From: Sphingobium faniae
Lineage (GTDB): Bacteria; Pseudomonadota; Alphaproteobacteria; Sphingomonadales; Sphingomonadaceae
Length of the DNA: 64,000 nt
Assembly: GCA_900100475.1 (NCBI GenBank)
Contig: FMTU01000005.1
Span: 310,001-374,000 of the forward strand
Direction: 5' to 3'
Shown here: positions 41,118 through 49,390 of the stretch, piece after piece
Numbering within the stretch: position 1 is the stretch's first letter
Layout: each line of letters opens with the position of its first letter
Translations under genes and position numbers: made by a program
Notes under the pieces: model-generated
Databases searched by the model: none
What the model was told of the DNA's origin: nothing
The model's input: only the letters and a program-made list of their open reading frames with translations

Positions 41118-41316
41118 TCCTTGAAGGGATGAGAAAACATGGTGTGCGCCGTCCCGGCCGGCGCGGTGTAGCGCGGGAAGCCGCGCGGCTTGGCGGTGCG
41201 GGGGGTGAACGAAACATGCGTTTGTAGCGTCGAGATCGCTGGGAGCGGTGCGGGCGGAGCGGTGGGCGAGCTTTTCTGTGAGAGCGGCCGGCGGTGAAAT
41301 ACGGCTCCGTTACTAA

Positions 41317-41328
41317 AGTGGTATGTTT
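41317..41328 (+). promoter_or_regulatory. operator-like motif copy b
   Basis: AGTGGTATGTTT, matching the copies at 41094, 44059, 45291 and 55431. It lies in the ~355-base region between the lactonase-like gene and the lipocalin-like gene. That region has no supported gene of its own. Confidence 0.45.
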
Positions 41329-41382
41329 CGATTTCTTGACTGTGGGCGGAGAGCGCGTCGGGACCGGCTCCCCCCAATCAGT

Positions 41383-41820
41383 TCAATCCAGTCGTTTCCA
41401 AACCAGCTTCATCCCGCGGATGCCATCGGCCACGCGAAATTCGGGTGTGCCCAGATACAGTTCGCCGTCGATAAATTCGACCGTGCGGACATAATCGACG
41501 CCCATGTCGTTCTGGAACGAACTGATTTCCAGATGGTGCACCACCACGTCTTCCTCGCCCTTGACGGTATAAGGGCCGGCATAGGCGTCCAGTGAGCGGG
41601 CGGACTGGGCGAGTTCTTCGACCGGAGCGCTGCGGCGCGGTCCCGACAGGGGTTTGCGGCCATCCTGTGCGATCACCACCGCCATGCGGTCGTCGTCGAG
41701 ATAGTGGATGAAGCCTGAAGGATTGAGGCCCAATGGCGTCGGATCGACTACCCGGCCGTCGCGCGTCTCAAAGGCGCGCGCCAGGCTCCATGTGCCGAGC
41801 AGGTCTTCCTTTTTAAGCAA
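41383..41820 (-). CDS. lipocalin-like domain protein
   Basis: 145 residues. The start LLGTWSLARAFETRDGRVVDP, then GFIHYLDDDRMAVVI and AYAGPYTVKGEEDVVVHHLEIS follow the lipocalin-like (lipocalin_5) pattern; FIDGELYLGTPE is a later strand. Members are small beta-barrels, often beside catabolic or biosynthetic enzymes, perhaps binding or isomerising a hydrophobic intermediate. The start overlaps the stop of the LeuD-like gene by 8 bases, so it belongs to that operon. Confidence 0.82.
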   Translation of the reverse strand: MLKKEDLLGTWSLARAFETRDGRVVDPTPLGLNPSGFIHYLDDDRMAVVIAQDGRKPLSGPRRSAPVEELAQSARSLDAYAGPYTVKGEEDVVVHHLEISSFQNDMGVDYVRTVEFIDGELYLGTPEFRVADGIRGMKLVWKRLD

Positions 41821-42442
41821 TTTTCTCTCCTTCTATCCTTGTCCAGGGAAAGCGATCCGCATAGCTTTTGCCGAAGCTCCGCACGGTTTCGATCTGCTGC
41901 AGCGTCGCGCCGGTTTCGTTGAGGCCGTGCAACAGGCAGCGCCGCCGATGCTCGTCGAGCATGAAGGGGAGGTTAAACCCTGACCCGGTTACGCGCATGG
42001 CCACCAGATCGACCTTCAGCACGCTGCGTTCCGGGTCGGTAATGGTTGCCAGTATCGCTTCGACCGCATTTTCGGGAAGGATCACCGGCAACAGCCCGTT
42101 CAGGCACGCATTGTTGAAGAAGATGTCGCCGAAGCTGGGCGCGATCACGCAGCGCATGCCCCATTCGACAAGCCCCCAGACCGCCATCTCGCGCGACGAG
42201 CCGCAGCCGAAATTGCTGCCTGCCACCAGGATTTTCGCTTCGCGCCAAGGCAACTGGTTGAGGATGAAATCGGGCCGTTCCGCACCCTCCGGATCGAAGC
42301 GCAGCCGCGCGAAGGCGTTGCGCGCCTGATCGCCACGGCGCAGGCTGAGACCCGGCAGCCCCGGCCAGATGATGTCGGTATCGACATTCTTGAGGGGGAG
42401 GGGGGCTGCGATACCCTCGACGATGGTCAGCGGTTCGCTCAT
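41813..42442 (-). CDS. LeuD-like small subunit of an aconitase-family dehydratase
   Basis: 209 residues. KNVDTDIIWPG near the start, ILVAGSNFGCGSSREMAVWGL and CVIAPSFGDIFFNNACLNGLLPVI are the LeuD signature, the swivelling domain that completes the active site. It pairs with the large subunit immediately upstream (ATGA overlap). In leucine synthesis it would isomerise isopropylmalate. Here the pair lies in a catabolic region, and homologues also act on citramalate, dimethylmalate or similar acids, so leuD is not assigned. Confidence 0.9.
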   Translation of the reverse strand: MSEPLTIVEGIAAPLPLKNVDTDIIWPGLPGLSLRRGDQARNAFARLRFDPEGAERPDFILNQLPWREAKILVAGSNFGCGSSREMAVWGLVEWGMRCVIAPSFGDIFFNNACLNGLLPVILPENAVEAILATITDPERSVLKVDLVAMRVTGSGFNLPFMLDEHRRRCLLHGLNETGATLQQIETVRSFGKSYADRFPWTRIEGEKIA

Positions 42443-43851
42443 GCCCTGCCCTTGCCGAATTGGCGTATGTCTACGAAATGCCCGGCGATGCCGGCTGCCG
42501 CGGCCATGGCGGGGCTGACCAGATGAGTGCGGACATCGCGGCCCTGGCGATGTTCAAAGTTGCGGTTGGACGTAGCCGCGATCCGGGTGCCCGGCGGAGC
42601 GGTTTCGGCGCCGCCGCACATGGAGCAGCCGGAATGACGCCATTCGAAACCGGCTTCGATGAAGACCCGGTCCAGCCCTTCCTCTTCGGCATCCCTGCGT
42701 ATCCGGGTGGAGCCAGGCACTACGAAGCCTTCGACATGCGATGCCAGATGGCGCCCGCGCACGACATTGGCGGCGGCGCGTAAATCCGACAGGCGCGCAT
42801 TGGTGCAGGAGCCGATGAACACCCGGTCGATCGCGATGGCTTGAATCGGCGTGCCGGGCTGCAGGCCCTGATAGGCCAGAGCCCGGGCAGCAGCCGCGGC
42901 CCGTGTCGGGTCGGCAAAGCTTTCCGGATCAGGCACGGCGGCGCCCACGGCCACTACATGTTCCGGGCTGGTTCCCCAGGTCACCTGTGGAGCGATATCG
43001 GCGGCCTTGATCTGGACGATCCGATCAAATGTCGCGCCGGGATCGGTCGGCAGCGTGCGCCAATAGGCGACCGCCTCGTCCCATTCCGCGCCCCGGGGCG
43101 TCAGGGCGCGGCCATGCAGCCATTGGATGAGTTGTTCGTCGGGCGCGATCATGCCGACGCGCGCGCCGGCCTCGACCGACATGTTGGACAAGGTCATGCG
43201 AGCCTCGATGCTCATCGCTTCGATCGCACTGCCCCGATACTCGATGGCATAGCCGGTTCCTCCGGCCGCACCGATCACGCCGATCAGGTGCAGGATGACG
43301 TCCTTGGCGTTGATGCCATCGCCCAGAATGCCATTGATTTCGACCGCCATCGTCTTCGACGGCTGCTGAATGAGGGTGCCGGTGGCCAGCACCTGTTCGA
43401 TCTCCGACGTCCCGATGCCGAAGCCCAGCGCCCCCATGGCGCCCAGCGTGGCTGTGTGACTGTCCCCGCAAACCGCGACCATGCCGGGAAGGACGAAGCC
43501 CTGTTCCGGTGCGATAACGTGGCAGATGCCTTGCCGGGTGCTGAGATATGGTATGTGGGGGATGCCGAATTCCGTGCAGTTCCGTTCCAGTTGCAGGATG
43601 CGATCGCTTCGCGTTCCGGCGGGAAGCGGGCCGCCGCGTTCGTCCGTCGGCACGGCATGGTCGGCCACCGCCAGATGCATTTCCCGCCGCTCGATCGTCA
43701 GCCCCGCTTCGCGCAGCGAGTCGAAGGCCTGGATGCTCGTTCCCTCATTCAGGACATGACGGTCGATCCATAGCAGGCAGGACCCATCGCTGCGTTCGTC
43801 GATGAGATGGGTTTCCCAGATCTTGGCATATAAGGTCCGTGGACGGGTCAT
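42439..43851 (-). CDS. LeuC-like large subunit of an aconitase-family dehydratase
   Basis: 470 residues from the ATG at 43851, where the family start TLYAKIWETHLIDE begins. The [4Fe-4S] ligands are in FIGSCTNARLSDL and WRHSGCSMCGG, and VVCGDSHTATLGAMGALGFG-type residues lie at ~130-160. The enzyme catalyses hydration/dehydration of a beta-hydroxy acid in the cytosol. It is first in a three-gene operon with the small subunit and a lipocalin-like protein. Its substrate is probably a branched or methylated malate-type intermediate, by inference. Confidence 0.9.
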   Translation of the reverse strand: MTRPRTLYAKIWETHLIDERSDGSCLLWIDRHVLNEGTSIQAFDSLREAGLTIERREMHLAVADHAVPTDERGGPLPAGTRSDRILQLERNCTEFGIPHIPYLSTRQGICHVIAPEQGFVLPGMVAVCGDSHTATLGAMGALGFGIGTSEIEQVLATGTLIQQPSKTMAVEINGILGDGINAKDVILHLIGVIGAAGGTGYAIEYRGSAIEAMSIEARMTLSNMSVEAGARVGMIAPDEQLIQWLHGRALTPRGAEWDEAVAYWRTLPTDPGATFDRIVQIKAADIAPQVTWGTSPEHVVAVGAAVPDPESFADPTRAAAAARALAYQGLQPGTPIQAIAIDRVFIGSCTNARLSDLRAAANVVRGRHLASHVEGFVVPGSTRIRRDAEEEGLDRVFIEAGFEWRHSGCSMCGGAETAPPGTRIAATSNRNFEHRQGRDVRTHLVSPAMAAAAGIAGHFVDIRQFGKGRA

Positions 43852-44058
43852 GGTGATCGCGCTTCTCTGCGTTTCTGACGCCGGGCAAACGGGGGTGCGC
43901 GCCGCATGGCATTTCCCGGTCAAAGCCCGTCTCTGGCTCGCCGGGAACTTTGCTGGCGTCAACGCCGCGCTTGCTTATGTCGATATAAGAAAGACGCGAA
44001 GGGCCATCAATAATCGGCCCCACATCCCATGCCGGTCGCTATCCTTTGAAAGGAGAAA

Positions 44059-44070
44059 AGTTGTATATTT
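44059..44070 (+). promoter_or_regulatory. operator-like motif copy c
   Basis: AGTTGTATATTT, directly downstream of the regulator stop codon region and ~210 bases upstream of the LeuC-like start. It lies in the 220-base gap that must hold the LeuC-like operon promoter. Confidence 0.5.
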
Positions 44071-44071
44071 G

Positions 44072-45229
44072 TCACCCCTCAATGATCGTCAGCATCAGGC
44101 GGGCCACCGGATTATGGGGATCGAGTTGTTTTAGCGTGGCTATGGTTGCGAGCAGTTCTTCCTCTGAGGGTGGATCGCGCCTCAGATGACCCCGCGCCAG
44201 ATCAATGATTCGCGAGGGATTGGGAGCAATGACCGTGAGGCCGCTCGCGCCGCCGCGCCGCATTTCCACCGCGCCAAGCCGTTCCAGCATACGGATCGCC
44301 TCACGCAAAACCGGACGCCCGACCTTATGTTCGTGCATCAGGTAATCTTCGGAGCCGATGATTGCGCCGGGCTGCAACCGCTCGTCATTGATCCTCTGGC
44401 GGATGGCCCAGGCGATCCGCTCGGCCTTCTTCGCCGGCCGGGCCGAAGGGTAGATCGCATAGGCGCGCTCGATGGCGTTGGGCGTACTGCGAAACCGCCC
44501 CGAAGCGCTGGATGCGTTGTGCAATTCCTGCGTAATTTCCAGCACTTCCATCTCGGCGGCGCGCGCTACGTCGAGATTCTCCGCGACCACCGCCAGGCAA
44601 TGCTTTCGCGTGGCGGCGGTGAGCTTGTCGATCATGCCGATGAAGGTTTCGTCGTCCAGCGACGACATCCAGCAGGAATGCATGCCAACGTCTGAAAGCG
44701 CTGCCAGAAAAAGACTCATCGGGCCATTTCCGGCCAGATCGCGCAACAATATGCGCGCCTGAGACATGGCTTCGATGGATTGCAGGCCCGTGCTTTCGGA
44801 GGCGAGAATCAGCCCCGCAAGCTGAACGCGGTCGCGATCGCGCATCCGTCCGATCGCGCGCCCGGCCATGGCCATGGAAAGGGCGAGACGGGTCTCCATG
44901 ATGGCGCTGAAAGGGATTTGCGCCAGTTCGAGATAAGCGCCGAGATTATTGCGGACGAGGTCTTGCGCCCGCGCTGCGACATAAAGGCCGCCATTCGATC
45001 CGCGCCGGGCGACGACGGAGCCTGCCTGTTCGAGGATGGCTATGGCTTCGCGCATCGTCCAGCGGCTGACGGTGTAATTTCGCGCGAGTTCTGATTCATT
45101 GCCGATCCGGTGGCCCGCGGGCCAGAGGCCGGCCAGTATCTGCGCTTCCAGTTCGGAGGCGATCTGGTCCGCGCGCTTCTGGCGTTCGGGGAGCGATTGC
45201 GGGGTCGCGCGGGGGCTTGTGTCTGCCAT
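44072..45229 (-). CDS. GntR-family regulator with two winged-helix domains (HTH-FCD-HTH)
   Basis: 385 residues from the ATG at 45229. The first GntR winged helix (~18-86) is IASELEAQILAGLWPAGHRI ... VSRWTMREAIAILEQAG. A helical ligand-binding FCD-like domain follows (~95-235). A second GntR winged helix (~266-336) reads IRQRINDERLQPGAIIG ... VGRPVLREAIRMLERLG. Normal GntR proteins have only the N-terminal one. It probably represses or activates the neighbouring operons and responds to a pathway acid. The ATGs at 45238 and 45286 are alternatives. Confidence 0.88.
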   Translation of the reverse strand: MADTSPRATPQSLPERQKRADQIASELEAQILAGLWPAGHRIGNESELARNYTVSRWTMREAIAILEQAGSVVARRGSNGGLYVAARAQDLVRNNLGAYLELAQIPFSAIMETRLALSMAMAGRAIGRMRDRDRVQLAGLILASESTGLQSIEAMSQARILLRDLAGNGPMSLFLAALSDVGMHSCWMSSLDDETFIGMIDKLTAATRKHCLAVVAENLDVARAAEMEVLEITQELHNASSASGRFRSTPNAIERAYAIYPSARPAKKAERIAWAIRQRINDERLQPGAIIGSEDYLMHEHKVGRPVLREAIRMLERLGAVEMRRGGASGLTVIAPNPSRIIDLARGHLRRDPPSEEELLATIATLKQLDPHNPVARLMLTIIEG

Positions 45230-45282
45230 CCTTACCATATCGGAGCAAAGGGGCGGAGGGGGCAAGTCTGATTGTTGCAGTC

Positions 45283-45311
45283 TCATTAAGAGTGGTATAT
45301 TTGACGATCAA
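45283..45311 (-). promoter_or_regulatory. promoter of the GntR-type regulator with operator-like motif d
   Basis: Read leftward: -35 TTGATC (45306-45311), exactly 17 bases, -10 TAATGA (45283-45288). The motif AGTGGTATATTT (plus strand, 45291-45302) fills the spacer, as at 41094. The divergent P450 starts at 45354, so the same site could control both genes and give autoregulation. Confidence 0.6.
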
Positions 45312-45353
45312 GCCAGCCGATCATCGGGTTTGGTGGGAAGAGGACAGACTGTT

Positions 45354-46559
45354 ATGGCCACTGCTCTGTTGGAGCCGGATCTCCTGAATGCCGAGACTTT
45401 CAAAAATGGCCCGCCCCATGCGATTTTCGATCGTCTTCGCGATCATGAACCCCTTTATCGCCAAGCCAATCCTCTGGGTGGCAATCATGTCTGGTCGCTG
45501 ACGCGCTTTGCCGACATTCGTGCCGTGGGTTCTGATACGGGGCGCTTTACCATCGAACTGGGGCACCAGTTTCCGACGCCTGCCGAACATGCCCGTGCTC
45601 AGCGGGATAATATCATGTTTAACGATCCCCCTCGCCATACGCGGTTGCGGTCATTTGCCGCCAAGGCGTTCTCGCCCCCGGTGGTGGCGAAGTTCGATGA
45701 ATGGATTCGCGGACTGGTCCATGAGATTCTCGACAAGGTCGAGAAGCATGACAGGATCGACATGGTGCCGATGATCGCGGCCGAATTGCCGGGACAGGTG
45801 ATCTGCAGCATCATGGGCGTTCCCCACGAACATCGGCACAAGCTGATCGGCTGGGCCACCGATATTTTTGGTCGGCTCGATCCTGGAATCGGCGTGGAAA
45901 GGGCGGTGGCCGCGGTCCACACGGTGAAGGATTTTTCGCGCGAACTGCGGCAGATCAAGGAGCGCGAGCCGGGCGTCGACATGACGACGGAACTGCTGTC
46001 GGCTTCCTATGGCGGGACCCCCATCACTGACGGCGAGTTTATCGACATGGTGATGTCGCTGATCCTCGCGGGGTTCGAGACGACCCACACGCTGATCGCC
46101 CAGGGTCTGACGCTGATCGCGCAGGATGCCGACGTGCGGCGCCAGGTAGAGGATGCCGGCGAAGGCGAGATGCGCCACGTCACCGAGGAAATGCTGCGCT
46201 TCGTCTCGCCGGTGATGCATATGGCGCGGACCGCGAAGGAAGATGTCGAACTGCATGGCAAGACGATCGCGAAGGGCGATATCGTCATGATGTGGTTTAC
46301 CGCCGCCAATCGCGATCCGGCCATGTTCGATGATCCACACAGCTTTATGGCTGCGCGCGGGCGGCGCGGTCATGCGGCCTTTGGCGCGGGCGGACCGCAT
46401 TTTTGCCTTGGCAACCATCTTGCCCGGCTGGAGGGTGAGATATTGTTCGACGAGATGCGCCAGCGCAATCTTCGGCTTGAACTGGACGGCGAGCCGAAAC
46501 GCGCTCGCGGTATCTTCATCAATGCGCTGCGGAGCGTGCCGATGAAAGTCGCGCGGTAA
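45354..46559 (+). CDS. cytochrome P450 (second, canonical)
   Basis: 401 residues from the ATG at 45354 (AAGAGGA before it). Heme motif FGAGGPHFCLGNHLARLE (Cys351), ExxR Glu279/Arg282 in EEMLRFVSP, and a normal I-helix LAGFETTHT (Glu242-Thr243). DPPRHTRLR near 91-99 is the conserved C-helix region. Soluble class I type. It is divergent from the GntR-type regulator, which suggests direct control. The electron-transfer partners are not in the window. Confidence 0.94.
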   Translation: MATALLEPDLLNAETFKNGPPHAIFDRLRDHEPLYRQANPLGGNHVWSLTRFADIRAVGSDTGRFTIELGHQFPTPAEHARAQRDNIMFNDPPRHTRLRSFAAKAFSPPVVAKFDEWIRGLVHEILDKVEKHDRIDMVPMIAAELPGQVICSIMGVPHEHRHKLIGWATDIFGRLDPGIGVERAVAAVHTVKDFSRELRQIKEREPGVDMTTELLSASYGGTPITDGEFIDMVMSLILAGFETTHTLIAQGLTLIAQDADVRRQVEDAGEGEMRHVTEEMLRFVSPVMHMARTAKEDVELHGKTIAKGDIVMMWFTAANRDPAMFDDPHSFMAARGRRGHAAFGAGGPHFCLGNHLARLEGEILFDEMRQRNLRLELDGEPKRARGIFINALRSVPMKVAR

Positions 46560-46581
46560 GTTGATCGCATGCAGCAAGCCG

Positions 46582-46612
46582 ATGGCCCGGCGCCAGCAGA
46601 TGTCCGGGCCAT
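46582..46612 (+). terminator. hairpin after the second P450 gene
   Basis: ATGGCCCGG (46582-46590) pairs perfectly with CCGGGCCAT (46604-46612), 22 bases after the stop codon. There is no clear T-run. Confidence 0.45.
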
Positions 46613-46708
46613 TCGCATTTGCGCTATGGCCCAATAGCGAATTGGTATGACGTCGCCCGATCCCTCCCGCCCTATTGTGCCATCATAGAGGAAGTGGAGT
46701 TTGGCGAG

Positions 46709-48436
46709 ATGGATCTGGTTATTCGCAATGGCGCCGTATTCGATGGGCTGGGCGGCGAAGGCAGCATCATGGACATCGGCATCAGGGACGGCGTCATTGC
46801 ACAGGTGGGCGGCGTCGTTCCGGGCGGAAAGGAAGAGATTGACGCCAGCGGCAAGATCGTGACTCCCGGCTTTGTCGACGTCCATACGCATTATGATGGT
46901 CAGGTCATCTGGGACGAACGGCTTCAGCCCTCTTCCGTGCATGGGGTGACGACGATCGTGACAGGCAATTGCGGCGTCGGCTTCGCGCCTTGCCGTCCAC
47001 AAGATCATGACGCGTTGGTGGAACTGATGGCTGGGGTGGAGGATATTCCCGAGGTGGTGATGGCCGACGGCCTCTCCTGGGACTGGGAAACATTTCCCGA
47101 ATATCTCGACGCCGTCGCCGCCAGACCGCATGATGTCGACATCGCCACCTACCTGCCGCATTCGGCCTTGCGCGTCTATGTCATGGGTCAGCGCGCGCTG
47201 GACCGCGAGGAGGCGACGCCCGAAGACATCGCTGAAATGGCACGGCTGACGCGTGAAGCGATCAGGGCGGGCAGCATCGGTTTCGCGACATCGCGCAACC
47301 TGCAGCACCGCAGCAGCAAGGGCGTCCCCATCCCGACAGTCCGCACAGCCGAGGCGGAATTGCAGGGCATTGCCGATGCGCTCAAGGAAGAAGGCACTGG
47401 CGTGCTGCAAATCCTGACCGATTTTGATCAGTATCGCAGCGTCGACGCGGAATTCGCCATGCTCTGCAGGGTGGTCGAAAATTCGGGCCGTCCCATGTCG
47501 TTCAGCCTGCAACAGAAGCATGGCGATCCGCTGGGCTATCGCTACCTCCTCGGTCTCACTGACAAGGCGGTCGCTGACGGCCTGCCGATCAAGGCGCAGG
47601 TCGCCGCGCGTCCGAGCGGCCTCTTGCTTGGGCATCGCCTGTCGCTGACGCCTTTCTCGACCTGCCCCGCTTTTCTGGAAGTCGCCCGACTGCCCTTCGA
47701 GGAGAAGATCGCCAGGCTCAGGGGGCCGGAGGTTCGCACGGCCATCCTGCGAGAGGCGACCGGCCCCTATGCCGAGGCCGTGCGCGCCTATGGCGATTTT
47801 GACCGTATGTTCGAGATTGGCGAAAGGCCGGATTATGAGCCGCCCGTGGAGGAGAGCATTGCGGCCAGGGCGGCGGGGGCGGACAGGCATCCGATGGCTT
47901 TTGCCTATGATCTGCTGCTGGAGAATGGCGGAGAGGCAATCCTTTTCGCAGCGGCGCAAAATTATGCCGATGGCACGTTCAGCGCGTCGGAGGAGATGAT
48001 GACCCGCGAAAATTCCGTGGTCGGGCTGGGTGATGGCGGCGCGCATCTCGGCCTGATCTGCGACGCCAGCTATCCCACTACGATGATCGCGCACTGGGCG
48101 CGGGACCGCTCGCGCGGGCGCAAGCTGCCGCTCGGCAAGGTGATCAGGATGATGACCCATGACACGTCGGTGGCGGTCGGCCTGCGCGATCGCGGCGTGA
48201 TCGCGCCGGGGTTTAAGGCCGACATCAATGTCATAGATTATGGCAGCATCGCCCTGGAAAAGCCGCACATCGTCTATGACCTGCCCGCAGGCGGGCGCCG
48301 GGTGCTCCAGTCGGCGGACGGTTATGTCGCCACCATCTTGAACGGGGTCGTGACATACCGCGATGGCGAACCGACCGGCGCCCTGCCCGGAAAGCTGGTC
48401 CGCGGCTTTCAGCCTCAGCCGCCCTCATTTGCGTGA
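46709..48436 (+). CDS. amidohydrolase of the N-acyl-D-amino-acid deacylase family
   Basis: 575 residues from the ATG at 46709 (GGAG before it). The metal-site start GFVDVHTHYDGQVIWDERL is near 57-75, TTIVTGNCGVGFAPC follows, and late motifs are GLGDGGAHLGLICDASYP and FKADINVIDY. The family hydrolyses amide or lactam bonds using one or two metal ions; catabolic homologues act on non-peptide substrates. It begins a rightward operon with an SDR and an aldehyde dehydrogenase. Confidence 0.88.
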   Translation: MDLVIRNGAVFDGLGGEGSIMDIGIRDGVIAQVGGVVPGGKEEIDASGKIVTPGFVDVHTHYDGQVIWDERLQPSSVHGVTTIVTGNCGVGFAPCRPQDHDALVELMAGVEDIPEVVMADGLSWDWETFPEYLDAVAARPHDVDIATYLPHSALRVYVMGQRALDREEATPEDIAEMARLTREAIRAGSIGFATSRNLQHRSSKGVPIPTVRTAEAELQGIADALKEEGTGVLQILTDFDQYRSVDAEFAMLCRVVENSGRPMSFSLQQKHGDPLGYRYLLGLTDKAVADGLPIKAQVAARPSGLLLGHRLSLTPFSTCPAFLEVARLPFEEKIARLRGPEVRTAILREATGPYAEAVRAYGDFDRMFEIGERPDYEPPVEESIAARAAGADRHPMAFAYDLLLENGGEAILFAAAQNYADGTFSASEEMMTRENSVVGLGDGGAHLGLICDASYPTTMIAHWARDRSRGRKLPLGKVIRMMTHDTSVAVGLRDRGVIAPGFKADINVIDYGSIALEKPHIVYDLPAGGRRVLQSADGYVATILNGVVTYRDGEPTGALPGKLVRGFQPQPPSFA

Positions 48437-48491
48437 CGGGCGATTTCCGATTTAGCAGTTGTTCGATCGCGCTTTTCAGGGAGGTGTTTCC

Positions 48492-49343
48492 ATGCAAGCA
48501 GCCATTGACCATCCGGCGCTTGCCGCTGGCCGCACCGCTGTCGTCACCGGCGGGGCCGGCGGCATCGGGCTGGCGGTCGCCACGCGGCTCGCACGGGCAG
48601 GCATGAATATCTGCGTCGCGGATGTGGAGGGCCTTGCCGAAGCCGAGCGGACGCTGAAGGAGGCGGGCGCGCCTCAGCTTCTGGTGCAGAAGACCGACGT
48701 CAGCCGGTTCGAGGACGTGCTTGCCCTGAAGGAACGTGTTTTCGCGGCTTTCGGCGAGGTCGGCCTGCTGATGAATAATGCGGCGATCGGCGGCAAGCGG
48801 GGATCGGCTTTCGATGGACTGGAGCAATGGAAGCGTACGCTGGACGTCAATTTGATGGGTATCATCCATGGCGTGCACGCTTTTACACAGGCCATGCTGG
48901 ACAGCGGCCAGCCTGGCCTGATCGTGAATGCCGGGTCCAAACAGGGCATCACCAATCCGCCTGGCGATCTCGTCTACAATATCAGCAAGGCCGGGATACG
49001 CACCTTGACCGAGGGGTTGGCGCACAGCCTGCGGTCGATCGAAGGAAGCCGCGTTGCCGCGCATCTGCTGATACCCGGTTTTACCTATACCACCATGATC
49101 GCCCGCATTCTGCCGGAAAAGCCGGCGGATGCCTGGCTGCCCGAACAGGTGGCGGACGCGCTGGTCGATGGGCTGCTGGCGGACGACTTCTATATCCTCT
49201 GCCCGGACAATGCTGTCACGCGGGAGATGGACGTCGCGCGGATGATCTGGAGCGCTGCGGACATTGCCGAAAACCGTCCCGCGCTGTCGCGCTGGCATCC
49301 CGATTACAAGGCCGCCTTCGACGACTTCATGGCGGGACAGTAA
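48492..49343 (+). CDS. short-chain dehydrogenase/reductase
   Basis: 283 residues from the ATG at 48492 (GGGAGG before it). Cofactor site VVTGGAGGIGLAVATRLARAG, CVADVEGLAEA for NAD binding, LMNNAAIGGKRG, catalytic Ser in VNAGSKQGITNPP and YxxxK in LVYNISKAGIRTL. It lies between the amidohydrolase and aldehyde dehydrogenase genes with 55- and 47-base gaps. It probably oxidises a pathway alcohol to the aldehyde or ketone used by its neighbour. Confidence 0.92.
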   Translation: MQAAIDHPALAAGRTAVVTGGAGGIGLAVATRLARAGMNICVADVEGLAEAERTLKEAGAPQLLVQKTDVSRFEDVLALKERVFAAFGEVGLLMNNAAIGGKRGSAFDGLEQWKRTLDVNLMGIIHGVHAFTQAMLDSGQPGLIVNAGSKQGITNPPGDLVYNISKAGIRTLTEGLAHSLRSIEGSRVAAHLLIPGFTYTTMIARILPEKPADAWLPEQVADALVDGLLADDFYILCPDNAVTREMDVARMIWSAADIAENRPALSRWHPDYKAAFDDFMAGQ

Positions 49344-49390
49344 GGGCCGGGCGACGGACGGCGCAAGGCCGCACAGAGATGGAGAGAAGC

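Noticed and set aside
41114..41377. 87-codon minus-strand frame between the lactonase-like and lipocalin-like genes
   Set aside because: It runs across the operator-like motif and has no domain-like composition; more likely regulatory DNA.
46640..46655. Another copy of the operator-like motif (TTGGTATGAC) before the amidohydrolase gene
   Set aside because: Only about seven of ten core positions match, so it was not counted among the five sites.
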